Assembly (NCBI GenBank): GCA_013397115.1
Contig: VWZW01001204.1
Span: 486,343 to 550,342, forward strand
Direction of reading: 5' to 3'
DNA from: Edolisoma coerulescens
Taxonomy: Eukaryota; Chordata; Aves; Passeriformes; Campephagidae
DNA: 64,000 bases
This document shows positions 47,111-57,935 of the stretch, piece by piece. Within the stretch, counting starts at the first letter, position 1. Each line of letters begins with the position of its first letter. The translations under genes were made by a program, and so were the position numbers. Below the pieces are notes generated by a model. The model searched no databases. It saw nothing but the letters and a program-made list of their open reading frames with translations, and had not been told where the DNA came from.

Positions 47111-48378
47111 AACACCGCGTTCTCTCCCAGCTCCAGTTCAAAGTTATCGTTTGAATAAGTGCTCTCAATGTCAACATGCCATTCATCACTGGAAACAGTG
47201 CCTAGAATGAGTTCTCGGGCAGATCACTGCAGGATTCCCTTCAGTACAAACTCCCCTTTGACAAGGGACCATTGATGACCATGCTCTGAGGATGAGCTGC
47301 CAAACAGTTTTGCAGCAGCTTACTGTAATTCAACTATGGTCCCTGCTTTGTTTTCCCTTTAGTCAGCTTTCAGACTGCCTCTGCTGCTTTTAAGACCTGT
47401 TTTCCCATCAATGAATTGCCTTTCCTTCACACATTCCTTGCCCCTACCCACAGACGCTGCCTGGATGCTGGATAAATGTTTAGCCACAGTCCTACCCCGC
47501 AAGAAGGCCCATACCTCCTCTCACCAGTGCTTTTCAGTGATGGAAGTGCTAAAACTGCCACAGACCGGCCAAGAAAGCCTGCTCTTGATAGCATTCCCCC
47601 TTAGAAAGGCAGTGGGTGCCAGCAAGGCCCCAGAGTGGGGCAGAAGGATGCTCTGTACCTGACCCAGGGCTCAGCCACAGCCCTGAGCTGGATGAATCCC
47701 CTCTGTCTGCCCTGGGATCTGTCTCCCACTGACTTGCAAGGCAACTAGTTGGACACCCAGGACAAGTGGAGTGCTGCAAGTGAAGGACATGCCACTCTGA
47801 GGATGTCCAAATACAACATTTACACGAACAGACAGTGAACCCAATGCCTGGAGCTTCCACAGTATGCTCACCATACTGCTGTGTGACTCTTCCACCTCGT
47901 GCATGGGAGACCTGTGATGGAAAGGGCAACCAAAGGGAGGCTGCAGGACAGCAATGCCTCCGGGACATGTGCAAAAAGCAAGCAAGAGCATGGATCTGTG
48001 TGCCCCAGGCTCCAAGAGACCTCACAGAGAGCTGTTCAACCTAAAATGCAGTGCTACATTTGCTGTCTAACACCAGCCCTGAAGGAAGAGCCAGAGTGGA
48101 GCACTCCAGCAATTAACTGCCTTTAGTGGCAGGCCAAGACTGCATCCCCCTGGGCTCTGGAAAAGTGGGATCAGAGGTGGCTTGCAGTAGGATGCTGTTG
48201 TCAGGGACTCAGCAGCTGCATCCCTGGATGGAGAATCCTTGGATGGAAGCAGCTGGACAGGATCCCCTGGGTGCACACAGCACATGGGCAAGGCAGAGCT
48301 CCAAGGAACTGCTGGGAGGGCTCCAGCTGAGGAGAGCTGGGGATACTGCTGGATGCTCTGTGCCATGGAGAGGAGCCC

Positions 48379-48412
48379 TTCCTTCCTTCCTTGCTTCCTT
48401 CCTTCTCAACCC
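48379..48412. repeat. (CTTC)n microsatellite
   Basis: CCTTCCTTCCTTCCTTGCTT and continuing CCTTCCTTC: about eight tetranucleotide units with one interruption. Confidence 0.9.
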
Positions 48413-49920
48413 TCCCCGTAAAGAGATTCCTGGTCCCTCCCTGGGAGATCTGAGAAGTGGCTGTGACCTTACACACCAAGAGTTTTGCATCAATTGCTGT
48501 TGGTGGGTAATGATGAGTAGGAGACCTTTAATTACATAGTTCACTGAAGGCTGGAGTGATCTGTGAAGGCCACTGAAGGCCAGCCAGCTGTCTTCCTCTG
48601 ACCTCTGGGTTCCCATGTGTGTGCATGAAACAGTGACACCTCTCTCAAAGGCTTCATCATCTGGTAAATGGTAAACTGAGAGCAGCCTAGGAGTACATCT
48701 CCACCTTGATGGAGAAGAGATCTGGCTCCTGCTGCTGAAACAATGGTGCTAAGGAGGCCAAGCAGGACAGAGGCCCACGGAGCCCTGTGCCAGAGACGTG
48801 TGCCAGCACCGTGTCCTCGTGACAAACATTGCCAGTGTTTATCTTGGTACTCCCAGCAGCAGCTGCAGCAGTGACAGGACAAATAAGCAGTTCAGACAAG
48901 GCAGCAGCGAGCTGTCCAGTCTGTGAAATAAACATTGCCCATGCCAATGCAGCTGTACCACAGGAAAGATGGGGACTGCAGGTTTAAGGCTTACAGCATA
49001 TTGTCCTTGACTTATCCTATGGCTCAAACCCAGAGAATACATCCTAAGTGTCAAAGTGCAGTCCCACTGCTAGGAGCAAGTCTCACATGCCAAACGCGAC
49101 TTTATGGTGACTGCATGGCTCAGCAGGTCCAGCTCTGCAGCACAGTCGAGGAAGAAAGTGAATCAACGTGAGACTTGACCAACATGAGCCTATGGACAGT
49201 CCTGAACTACAAGTTTTGCAGGCTCAGAGGCCAAAACCAATTAGTCAGATTAAATCAAAACAGTGTCCAGACAGCTGCTCATGCCAGGACTGGACAAGGC
49301 TTCACCACACACTTCAGCCAAAAGGCCTGGAGGTTGCATTGTGCATTGTCTGAAGCATAGATGACACCACATATGACACTTTTTTGGCACGTAATCCACT
49401 TTGAGGAAGCACAGGCATTTGAGATCTGAGTCTGATCATGCAATATAGCCCAGCCAGAGCAAAAATACTCTCAAGAAATATCACCCAGGTGACAAATTAC
49501 CATGCAGTCTCTATGCAGCTAGAAGACTTTGAGGCAGCTAAGTAAGTAACTGAGCAGGCTGAGACAAGCTGAGCTTGCCAGGAACACCAACTCAGCTGGA
49601 GGCAGTCGAGGGGTCAGAGTGCCCCTGCACATGCTGCAGGAGATTCCTGTTGTCCCACAAAATGCTACAGCCCTCATGGAACTATGGGAGGCTCAGAAAT
49701 GCAGGATTCTTGAGTCCAGCAAAGGAAAGAAGAGCAAGCCTAACATTAAGCCAGCCGGGCTTAGGACTAGTCTGGTGAGGAGATTCTCATCTAAACAGAA
49801 CTTGAATAAGTGATCCCTAAAGCAAGGCTCAGAACACAGAAATCCCTTCTACCCTCTCTTACATGCTGATATTCTGAGAACCACACAATGCTGCAACAGC
49901 TGAGAGCACAACCATAGGTG

Positions 49921-50245
49921 GTTTGGGCATTGTCCTGAGAAAGACTGGTTGGAAGTGACCTCTGGAAATCTTCAGCCCAGCTACTCTGAGCAGAATCACC
50001 GCGAACAACAGATCAGCCACAGCTCTGTCTAGCCAGTTTCTGAGATTTTCCAAGGACAGAGATTCCCCCACCTCCCTGGTCAGCCTGTGCCAAAGTTATC
50101 CTCCCTTCCTAGAGGAATCAGAAATCTCCTGATTTCTGGCCTGAGCTCCCAAGCAGGATATGGCAATCGGCCCTTGTTATATTACTTGTAACTTTGAGAG
50201 GGAAGTACAAAACTGCCTGACATTCTGGAGGAACTTAGTCCCAGC
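49921..50245 (-). repeat. Diverged CR1 LINE fragment
   Basis: Antisense CR1 order on the plus strand: GACTGGTTGGAAGTGACCTC, TGGAAATCTTCAGCCCAGCT, then TTTTCCAAGGACAGAGATTC and CACCTCCCTGGTCAGCCTGT. Older than the copies near 35 and 38 kb. Confidence 0.7.
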
Positions 50246-51453
50246 CACCCACATTTCTGTGACAAGAGCTCTTATCACAAAAGAAACAGGCTCTGCCTCT
50301 TACTTTTACCTGGCCTCAACCCAGTGAGTATGGGCCCACCACAGCGATGGCTCAGCACTGAGTATAAACACCTCCTCACCCACATTTCAGCTGCAGTGGG
50401 GATGGGGTATCTAACTCCTGCTGATCTCCCCAGCTGTGCAGGGGATGCTGCCCATCAGCCAGAGCAAACTGTGCTTGAAAATGGAGGCAGGGTTAAATGG
50501 AAATGTACCTTCTGGAGGAAGCATCCTGTAAGATGTGAGTGCATTAAACCCCAGTAAATAATGACCTGGCAAAGTTCTAGGCCAAAGGCTTCTGAAATAA
50601 AACACATCAGTCCCTGAACAGACCGTGAGGTGCATTGGGACAGCCCGTGGCTGTCCTTGTGGGGGAGACAAAGGAATGCCAGGGGTCATTCCTGATGGCT
50701 GCAACTTCGCTGTGAACAAGGTTAGCTCCTGCTGTCCTCTCCTTCACGTCACTCTGGCATTCTTTTTGCTAAAGAAATGTGGATTTGCTGGTCACAAGAC
50801 CCTGTTTTGCAATGCTGCTGTGAGCTCATGATGAGAGGAGCAGGTAGACAGAGAGTCTTAGGTAACCTGGAGGTGGTACAAGTTTGACAGGTCTTGAGCA
50901 GGCGATAAGATCGTGAGTTAAGTCTGCTCCTCTACCAACACATCAGTGAATAGAACACACAAATACAGACTGAAAGCTTTGTCTGTGCTGTCCCATTACA
51001 TGTGTTTTTCATTCCTTGTCTCCATGGGCAAGCTGAGTCTGACCAGTTCACTGTTTCTGTTTTCCTCAATGATGCTTTAGTGAAATCTGACCTATCAAAC
51101 TACTTTACATGTACATAGACATAAATATCTCCAGGTAAAGGAAATAGGGAATGTGGTAAAAACTACATCTTTAACAGTGTTTCCTATTCTAAAACATTTA
51201 TGACAGGGGCATTTCTACTTTACATTCTCATCTTTTTGTAAACATTTCAGATGCCTTCTGATGGTCAGAATTAAGATGACAGAGGATCATAAGACTAAAT
51301 CTTCTTGTATTTTCTTTCACATGGTGTCAGGATCATATTAATTACTTTGGCTCTGCAGCTACTTTGTGATAAAAATCAACTAGCAAGATGATTTCCTGAA
51401 ACAGATCTGTGCTGGTGTGGGGAAACATTTACTGGAAAGCCACCCCCACTTAC

Positions 51454-51577
51454 CATTTGTGAAGGTGTTCACATAGTACCTGCGACCCTGGGGAGACATG
51501 TAGCTCTGCCAGCCGGGGGGAAGGTGGCCGTTCAAGGTATCTTCTCCTGGCTGAGGAGTTGCCTTTCGGGGTTTCTG
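51454..51577 (-). CDS. GAS7: GAS7 exon: linker and first part of the WW domain
   Basis: The exon encodes a short basic/proline linker (KPRKATPQPGEDTLNGH) and then LPPGWQSYMSPQGRRYYVN, the first two strands of a WW domain with tryptophan W22 and the RRYYV aromatic patch. It ends after AATG, one base into the next codon, followed by a GTAAGT donor. The acceptor is a tandem CAGCAG, so the exon begins at 51574 (AAA, Lys) or at 51577 (CAG, adding one Gln). The human protein has Lys-Pro here, which favours 51574. WW domains bind proline-rich partners. Human has NTTTN where this exon has NTFTN. The previous exon (SH3, or another first exon) is off the right side or unrecognised. Confidence 0.96.
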
Positions 51578-52532
51578 CTGAGAAAAGAAGAAAAAAAAAA
51601 AAACCACCAACCTATTAAGTCAATATCTAGATAATGTAAAGTCTAACCAGACATCTGGAAAGAGATGATGTGGTTTGGCATTCTAGAGGTTCCAATAAAC
51701 CCAAAGACTTTCAGTCCATTTCTCCTTTCATCTGTCCTTGCTCCATCCAGAACATGAAGCAACATTGCCTAGAAGAAATCACCCTTTGGGACAGAAATGA
51801 ACCCCTCAGTATTTAATGTCCCAAGAGCACCTGGACCTGTCCAAGAAAATGACTCTTGTTAAGCAGTAAAATGCAAAGCATAAAATGATCAAGGGCCTGA
51901 GAAAGAGAAGCAGGAACCTGGCCCTCATTTACCTTCACATGGATATACCAGTGGGTCAAAGCACTGATCGTGGAGGTGCTGCCACAATTCATTTTACAGG
52001 GGCACCATCCCCTTCAGACAGCTCCAGGACTGCAGAGCCATGTTGCCTATAGGAGTCCTGGGCTGAAGTAAATTTATTAGGATGCTGATTATACAAATAA
52101 TGCATGTAATTAGAAATGCAGACATTACTGATCTACACACAATCTGGAGCCATATCATCCAGATACAAGGGGTCCTGGGAAACTCAGCTGGCCCAGCATC
52201 AACTGAACAAGCTCCCTCAGGAGATCTGAAGGGACTCTCCCAGGGGTGTGACTCCAAACTCACGGCCTGCATGCTGACGGCAGGGTGGCATGCAGAGTCA
52301 ATCAGTAGATCTCTGCCATCTATCCCTATCCCTTGTTTTTCTGCTCTCTTAAGGTTTAATCAAATCAAGTTACAGTTCTCCTCACCCTGCTGGATGTGTG
52401 AGAAAGCAGTAGCTTCCACATGTTACTAATTGATTTTTTTCTTATCTCTGTCCTCACACCTTACCCATACATAGTCCTGGTGCACAGGCAGGAGAATGGT
52501 GAGAAGGCCAGGGCTAAAAGGCATTCAGGGGT

Positions 52533-52912
52533 TCAGAATCATGGAATGGTTTGGGTTAGAAGGGTTCATACAGACCATCTCATCCCACCCCTGCCATGGG
52601 CAGGGACACCTCCCACTATCCCAGGGTGCTCCAAGCCCTGTCCAGCCTGGCCTTGGACACTTCCAGGGATCCAGGGGCAGCCACAGCTTCTCTGGGCACC
52701 CTGTGCCAGGGCCTGCCCACCCTCACAGTAAAGAATTGCTTCCTAATATCTAATCTAAACCTGTGCTCTTTCAGTTTAAAGCCTTTCACCACCATCCTGT
52801 CACTCCAGGCTCTTTTAAAGTCTCTCTCCATCTTTCTTGGAGCTCCCTTCAGGTACTGGAAGGCCACAATTAGGTTTCCCCAGAGCTGTCTCTTCTCCAG
52901 GCTGCTAACATA
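52533..52912 (-). repeat. Young-type CR1 LINE 3' fragment
   Basis: Antisense on plus: AGAATCATGGAATGGTTTGG, CTGCCATGGGCAGGGACACC, GGGCACCCTGTGCCAGGGCC, TTGCTTCCTAATATCTAATC, ending at CTGTCTCTTCTCCAGGCTGC. Confidence 0.94.
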
Positions 52913-53984
52913 TGCAGAGAAAGCCAGATCAGAAGGCAACACAGGATAGCCCCAAGCTATTTTTTGAACCACAAAACCAGACTCTCTCCCAGTATGCTCC
53001 ATTGGATAGCACAGAGTACTGGAACAAATCCTGGGACAGCTCCTCCACCACGGGATTAATGGTCCCTTGTTATTGTTTGCAAAAGCACACTGAAGAAAAG
53101 TAAACTCTGCAGTGTGGGAGTGCACCAGCTCCAGAAGAACACGGCAGCAGGTTGGGTCCCTTCTGTTCCCTTCATGGATATCTGGCCCTGAAAATAACAA
53201 AGATGCACCAGACTATCTCTGCTGTGCATGAAAACCTCGTAAAGAGGAATGTGGGGTAATCCAGCCCTGGGTTCTGTTTCAGAAGATCCAGATTTCACAC
53301 ATTTTTCCTGCACTCTCGCCGTTCCTGCACTTAACACCTTCTTTCCCTTCAGGAACTGAAGTGCCTCCATTCCCACCACCCCTACTTCTTAATGTGATCC
53401 TACAGTGATTCCACGTGCCAAGCAGGTCACCACTAAGCTCAGGGCACTTTAGGGACCCATGGTATTCCTCCACTTTGCACAGTCAGCACCAGTGCCCTGC
53501 AAGGACAGACATTACCATCTTGCTTAAGGGAAGCTCTAAATTGCCCCAACATCCTTTCAGTCACATTTTCAGTGTTGTTTCATGTCTCCCTGCTGAACTG
53601 CAGGAAGAGCAGGGGTCTTTCACAGGTGAGTGCCATGGCTGCACTCTTAAACAAAGGCATGCCAAGAGACAGATGTGGATGGCATACAGTGAACACCAGC
53701 AAATGGTGGGTAGAAACAGTATAAAAAGCAAAGTTAACCCAGTGTTTTAGCTGCAGTCCCTGCCAAAATGTGTATCACCTCAAAAAGCATACCAGCATGA
53801 TGTTTTGCAGTTGCTAATTCTATTTTCTGGTTACTAATATTTCTAGCTTTGCTTCTGATTTTGCCAATCAAGAAGTGCTGTGAGCACAGAGGTCTCTATC
53901 AATGACAGTCAAGAGGAAATCTCAGCACTGCCAAATGCTGAAGTTCTTGTAAACAATGGGGAAACAGTTTGCTTTTATGTGCCA

Positions 53985-54582
53985 TGTACTGTGGTTTAAC
54001 TCCAGCCAGCAACTCAGCACCACACAGCCACCCACTCACTGCCTCCCACCCCTGCGATGGGGAGGAGAATTAGAAAAAAAAGTAAAATTCATGAGAGAAG
54101 AACAATTTAAGCATTGAAATAAAGTAGAAGATAATGATAATAATAACAATAATGATGATAATAACAAAGAAATGGGAGATAACAAAAAGAGAGAGGAATA
54201 AAACCCCAGAAAGACAAGTGATGCACAGTACAATTGAACACCATTTGCTGCCGCATGCCCAGCCCTTCCCTGAGCAGCGTTCGGCCCCTCCTAGCCAACT
54301 CCCCCAGTTTGTACACTGGGAATGATGTTCTGTGGTGTGGAATACCCTTTTGGACAGTTTGGGTCAGCTGTCCTGGCCTTGCTCCCTCCTGGCTCCTTCT
54401 GCAGCTCCCTGCTGGCACAGCACGGGACATTGAGAAGTCCTTCATTTAGAGTGAGCACTACTGAGCACCAACTAAAACATCAGCGTGTTATCAACATTAT
54501 TCTCATACTGAATCCAAACTCGGCACTCTACCAGCTACTGGGAAGAAAACTAACTCTTATCTCAGCTGAAACCAAGAGAGCA
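53985..54582 (-). mobile_element. Solo LTR of an avian ERVL-type element
   Basis: On the minus strand it reads GGTTTCAGCTGAGATAAGAG, GTATGAGAATAATGTTGATA, a weak TATA-like GTGTACAAACTGGGGGAG, GTACTGTGCATCACTTGT, an AT-rich (TTATTA)n core, and ends GGAGTTAAACCACAGTACA. This order matches a common avian endogenous-retrovirus LTR as I remember it. No gag, pol or env lies beside it, so it is a solo LTR. No clear target-site duplication was found. It is antisense-free (same strand as GAS7). Confidence 0.8.
54128..54172. repeat. (GAT/AAT)n-rich core inside the LTR
   Basis: GATAATGATAATAATAACAA and following ATGATGATAATAAC: a simple trinucleotide-like repeat that is a normal part of this LTR family. 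Confidence 0.8.
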
Positions 54583-54863
54583 TGGAGTATGTGTGGATCT
54601 CTTCCCTTTGATTTAGAGAGGAATGTGATTCAGCTCATTAGGCAGGACCCCAGCAGAGACTGCAGAGGAAGATCCACCAAATGCTGGGACCACTGCTGGG
54701 TTAGAGCCCCTAACTGGTCCCAGTGCCATCCCCTCCCAACCACACTTGGACTCCGACTCCTGTAGCAGCTTTACAGGGCAAAGAGGAACTGAAAATGGCA
54801 TAGGCGAGGAACTGAAGAAGAAACAAAACTTGACTTCATACAGGTTTCCTCACCACCCTGCCC

Positions 54864-54925
54864 TCACAGAATCACAGAATCACCGACTGGTGATGGGACC
54901 TGGGAGAGATGCACGTGGGCCTGGG
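54864..54925 (-). repeat. CR1 LINE 3' tip
   Basis: TCACAGAATCACAGAATCAC followed by a few bases similar to the CR1 end (CTGGTGATGGGACCTGGGA). Very short. Confidence 0.5.
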
Positions 54926-56836
54926 CATTATAATGCACCACAGATTAAGCACCTCATAGTTTTGGCACACTCAGCAACCCATCTCTTCAGAAACAAGAGT
55001 GCCAGAGAGGCCATCGTGGGTAGCACATCATCCCTTTTCTGCCAAAACAGGAGATCTGAGGAAAAGGAGAGATTTTCCAGGATAATTTCTAAGAACAGTA
55101 AATGGCAACAGAGGATGTCTGCACGGAGAAGAGGCTCCCGATCAGCAGAGAGCATTGCAAACCAGCAAAGGGAGAGCAGCAGGCAGGGACTGGAAGTTGA
55201 AGATAAGCTGGGCTTGAAAAGAATCTGCCTATCACAAGGATAAGTATCAAGGCTTACCAGGGAGCTGTACACTTCTCGTGGTTCCTCCATCAAGATTAAG
55301 CACCTCTTTCCAGAAGTTCTGCTCTATTCCAAAAAGAGAAAAAGCCAGGACCCTGACACCCCTGCCCCAGCTCAGGCTGGGTGGGCTTGCAGTCCCTTCC
55401 GCTTTCTAAACCTCCCAACTTCCACAGAGCCTTTGAGCTCAGAAATGTTCCGGCCACTCCCCTCACTGTCACTTCTGGAAGTGTCACCAGCTGCTGTCAC
55501 CACGGTGGTGGACAGGCAAATCTGGACCCAGAAAGGATGTCTGCAACACATTGCCAAGGAAACAGGAAACCTGAACAATGTGAGCAGAGAATGTGCGACC
55601 CCAGTGAAATCCTCATCCATCTGTATTTGATGCCTGGAAAAGGGATCAAAGTGTCTCTCAAAACATCAAAATCCAACAGCACAAGCACTTCTCTCCCACG
55701 AGATTTCCTAGGATCAGAATTCCATGCAGCAGGGGCACATGCAAGAGCCAGCCACCCAACAGGTCTTGTTCTACATGACAAGCGATAGTTTTTGTTTGCT
55801 GTCTGCAGAAACACAGGGATGGAATTCTCCTGATAAATGCCCAGCAGAGAGGAAACAGAAACGAGCAGCAAATGCCAAAGACATCTCAAAGCAGAAAGGG
55901 CACTGGAGCTCTTCAGCACCAAACAACATGATAGAGAGGGGGCAAAGGGAAGCATGTGGAATAACAACAGATCTATGGGGTTACCTCACCTAATCCAGGA
56001 CAGCAGCACTGATGAGAGGCAGAGGGATCTGCTGTTTAGGTCAGAGCACACAAACCTGACCATTATCTGTGCTTCTTCCCCTGCATCCACAGGCACTGGG
56101 CCAGGGATGCCAAGAAGACGACAACCTGGGCGGGCCAGAGAGCCACCCCACAGCATCACAACCCTGACCAGGAAATACTGTTTGATCTGGGTGCTGCTGT
56201 ACACAGATGGTCTAGAAGCATGTCTGAAGAGAAGGACAGCTGGATCAGACATCCTGGATGCTTCATGTGAAGAAGAGCAGCAGCCAGGGCCTGCCCATGA
56301 GAGCCCTGACACTTTCTGTCCGGCTGGGCCAGCTCACAACAGGGCAGCATGGCCAGCAGGGAGGTGGTGGGTGCCTCTCCCACTCCACCTCTTCTGACTT
56401 TCTGACTGTTTTTCTTTTCTTTCTTGGTCTTCTTGATCAAGTTAGCAGCAGCCCAACTCATTCTGTTCCTTTGGAAGAACACTTGGCATTGTGATTCCCT
56501 CCCAGTAGTGGAAAAAAAAAGCCAAAAAGGGTTTTATGCAGCAAAGTGAGGCAACAGGGAGTAACACACATCAGTTCAATCCATGATGACTTGACCCTGA
56601 GGCAAGTTCTGCCTTGCTCAATAGAGGAAAATGACTTCCCATTTTCAAACTGCAGGAAATCCCCATTCTCCTTCAAAGAGGGATCCTGGGGAGGAAACAT
56701 CTGTGCGTTGACAAGCCTGAGCTCCCTGAGGATGTGTTGGCTTGCACCATGCTCCAGCAGAGCTCAGACCAGGAGCAATTCCCAACACACAACCCCAGGG
56801 AAAGGAAAGCAAAACAATCCCAAACCCACAAGTTCA

Positions 56837-56931
56837 GGCCTCGAGCAACCTGATCTAACTCTGAACAAGGGGTTGGACCAGAGACCTTCAAAAGTCCCTT
56901 CCAACTGAAATTCTTCTGTGATTTTATGATC
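56837..56931 (+). repeat. CR1 LINE 3' terminal piece
   Basis: CGAGCAACCTGATCTAACTC, GGGGTTGGACCAGAGACCTT, AAGTCCCTTCCAACTGAAAT and the tail TCTGTGATTTTATGATC. Confidence 0.85.
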
Positions 56932-57344
56932 CTATTTCAGCAGAGCACGCAGCCTTGGAGCAAATGAAGAGGAGCCTGTGGCTGTGGGAGAGGGCTGGAG
57001 GGCAGCAGCAGCACACTCACCTGCTGCTGTCACCTGCCCAGTCACACTGGCAGACCCAGCAGCACAAGGAAAGGCCACAGTGCCCAAACAAGCAGCTGCC
57101 CTGCAGTGCCCTGGACGATCACTGGTGACAGAAAGATGGGCAAACTACGCAGGGGAAACTCCCTGCAAGGAGCAGTGCAAGGACACAGCATGAATCCACC
57201 CCAGAACAGCCTCTGTCCTGTGGGGAATGGCTTGTTCTGCACTGACAGTGCTGAGCTTATGTTTCTGTCTAACTGCAGTTTGTGTGACCACTGAACTTGG
57301 AAAAGCTGTGTGTCAGTCCTGGGGTATGGTGCAGAAAAGGCAGA

Positions 57345-57660
57345 GCCACAGAATCATGGAATGGTTTGGGCTGGAACGGACCTCAAAGCTCATCTCATTC
57401 CATCCCCCTGCCACAGGCAGGGACCCCTTGCACTGTCCCAGGTTGCTCCAAGCCCCGTCCAGCCTGGCCTTGGACACTTCCAGGGATCCAGGGGCAGCCA
57501 CAGCTTCTCTGGGCACCCTGTGCCAGGGCCTGCCCACCCCCAGAGGGAAGAATTTCTTCCTAAAAGCTAATCGAAACCCACTCTCTATCACTCCAGGCCC
57601 TTGTCCAAAGTCCCTCTCTAGCTGTCCTGGAGCCCCTTTAGGTACAGGAAGGTGCTGTGG
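57345..57660 (-). repeat. Young-type CR1 LINE 3' fragment
   Basis: Antisense on plus: CACAGAATCATGGAATGGTT, CATTCCATCCCCCTGCCACA, GGGCACCCTGTGCCAGGGCC, AAGAATTTCTTCCTAAAAGC, ending near GGAGCCCCTTTAGGTACAGG. Confidence 0.94.
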
Positions 57661-57789
57661 GGTGTAGTTAAAGAAGAGGGGTCTGTGTTTGATGCCTGTA
57701 CCAGCATCTGCCCTGGCTCAGGAGAAGGCCTGGGGCACCCATAAACCCCTCAGCACACCCCACAGCCTCTCTCTGCCTCGTACTTTGAG

Positions 57790-57935
57790 TCATTCTGTAT
57801 TTTGTTCATTTTTATGCAATCTTTCTTGCTCAACATTTGGTTTCCATGGAGTCACATACACTGTGTGAAACAGATTTATATATAGAAAGTGGAACGGGTC
57901 ATATGATCGGTCCTGGTTGTCACAGCAACCAGCAC
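57790..57935. promoter_or_regulatory. Candidate regulatory block with MEF2-like site
   Basis: A repeat-free stretch just past a CR1 copy, with TTATATATAG (fits the MEF2 pattern, also TATA-like on the minus strand) and CATATG E-box. Nothing shows that it is used. Confidence 0.2.

Larger units (their letters stand above)
38878..51453 (-). other. GAS7: GAS7 intron, 12.6 kb, splitting the WW domain
   Basis: The largest complete intron. It holds both tRNA-Ile/CR1 SINEs (40888-41030, 45938-46087), CR1 pieces (42181-42292, 46700-47110, 49921-50245), a TG/TA-rich microsatellite (40040-40112) and a CTTC repeat (48379-48412). Open frames up to 210 codons (43225-43857) match no protein I know. Confidence 0.88.
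6167..51577 (-). other. GAS7: GAS7 gene (window part, 13 coding exons)
   Basis: This is the whole visible part of the gene for growth arrest-specific protein 7, a cytoplasmic WW plus F-BAR adaptor that binds membranes and actin and promotes neurite-like outgrowth (family knowledge). Thirteen exons on the minus strand join without any frame conflict into 412 codons plus a stop. Numbering from the first lysine of the exon at 51574, the WW domain is about residues 18-48 (W22, W44, P47), a Ser/Pro-rich linker is 48-111, and the FCH/F-BAR coiled-coil region is about 112-375. The C-terminus is 376-412 and ends in PVDMEI. The 301 residues from the INCVTFPHPD motif to the end equal the human count. 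The N-terminal SH3 exon and start codon of the long isoform are not in the window. A second start lies inside the gene at 33815. Confidence in the gene identity is very high. Confidence 0.97.
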
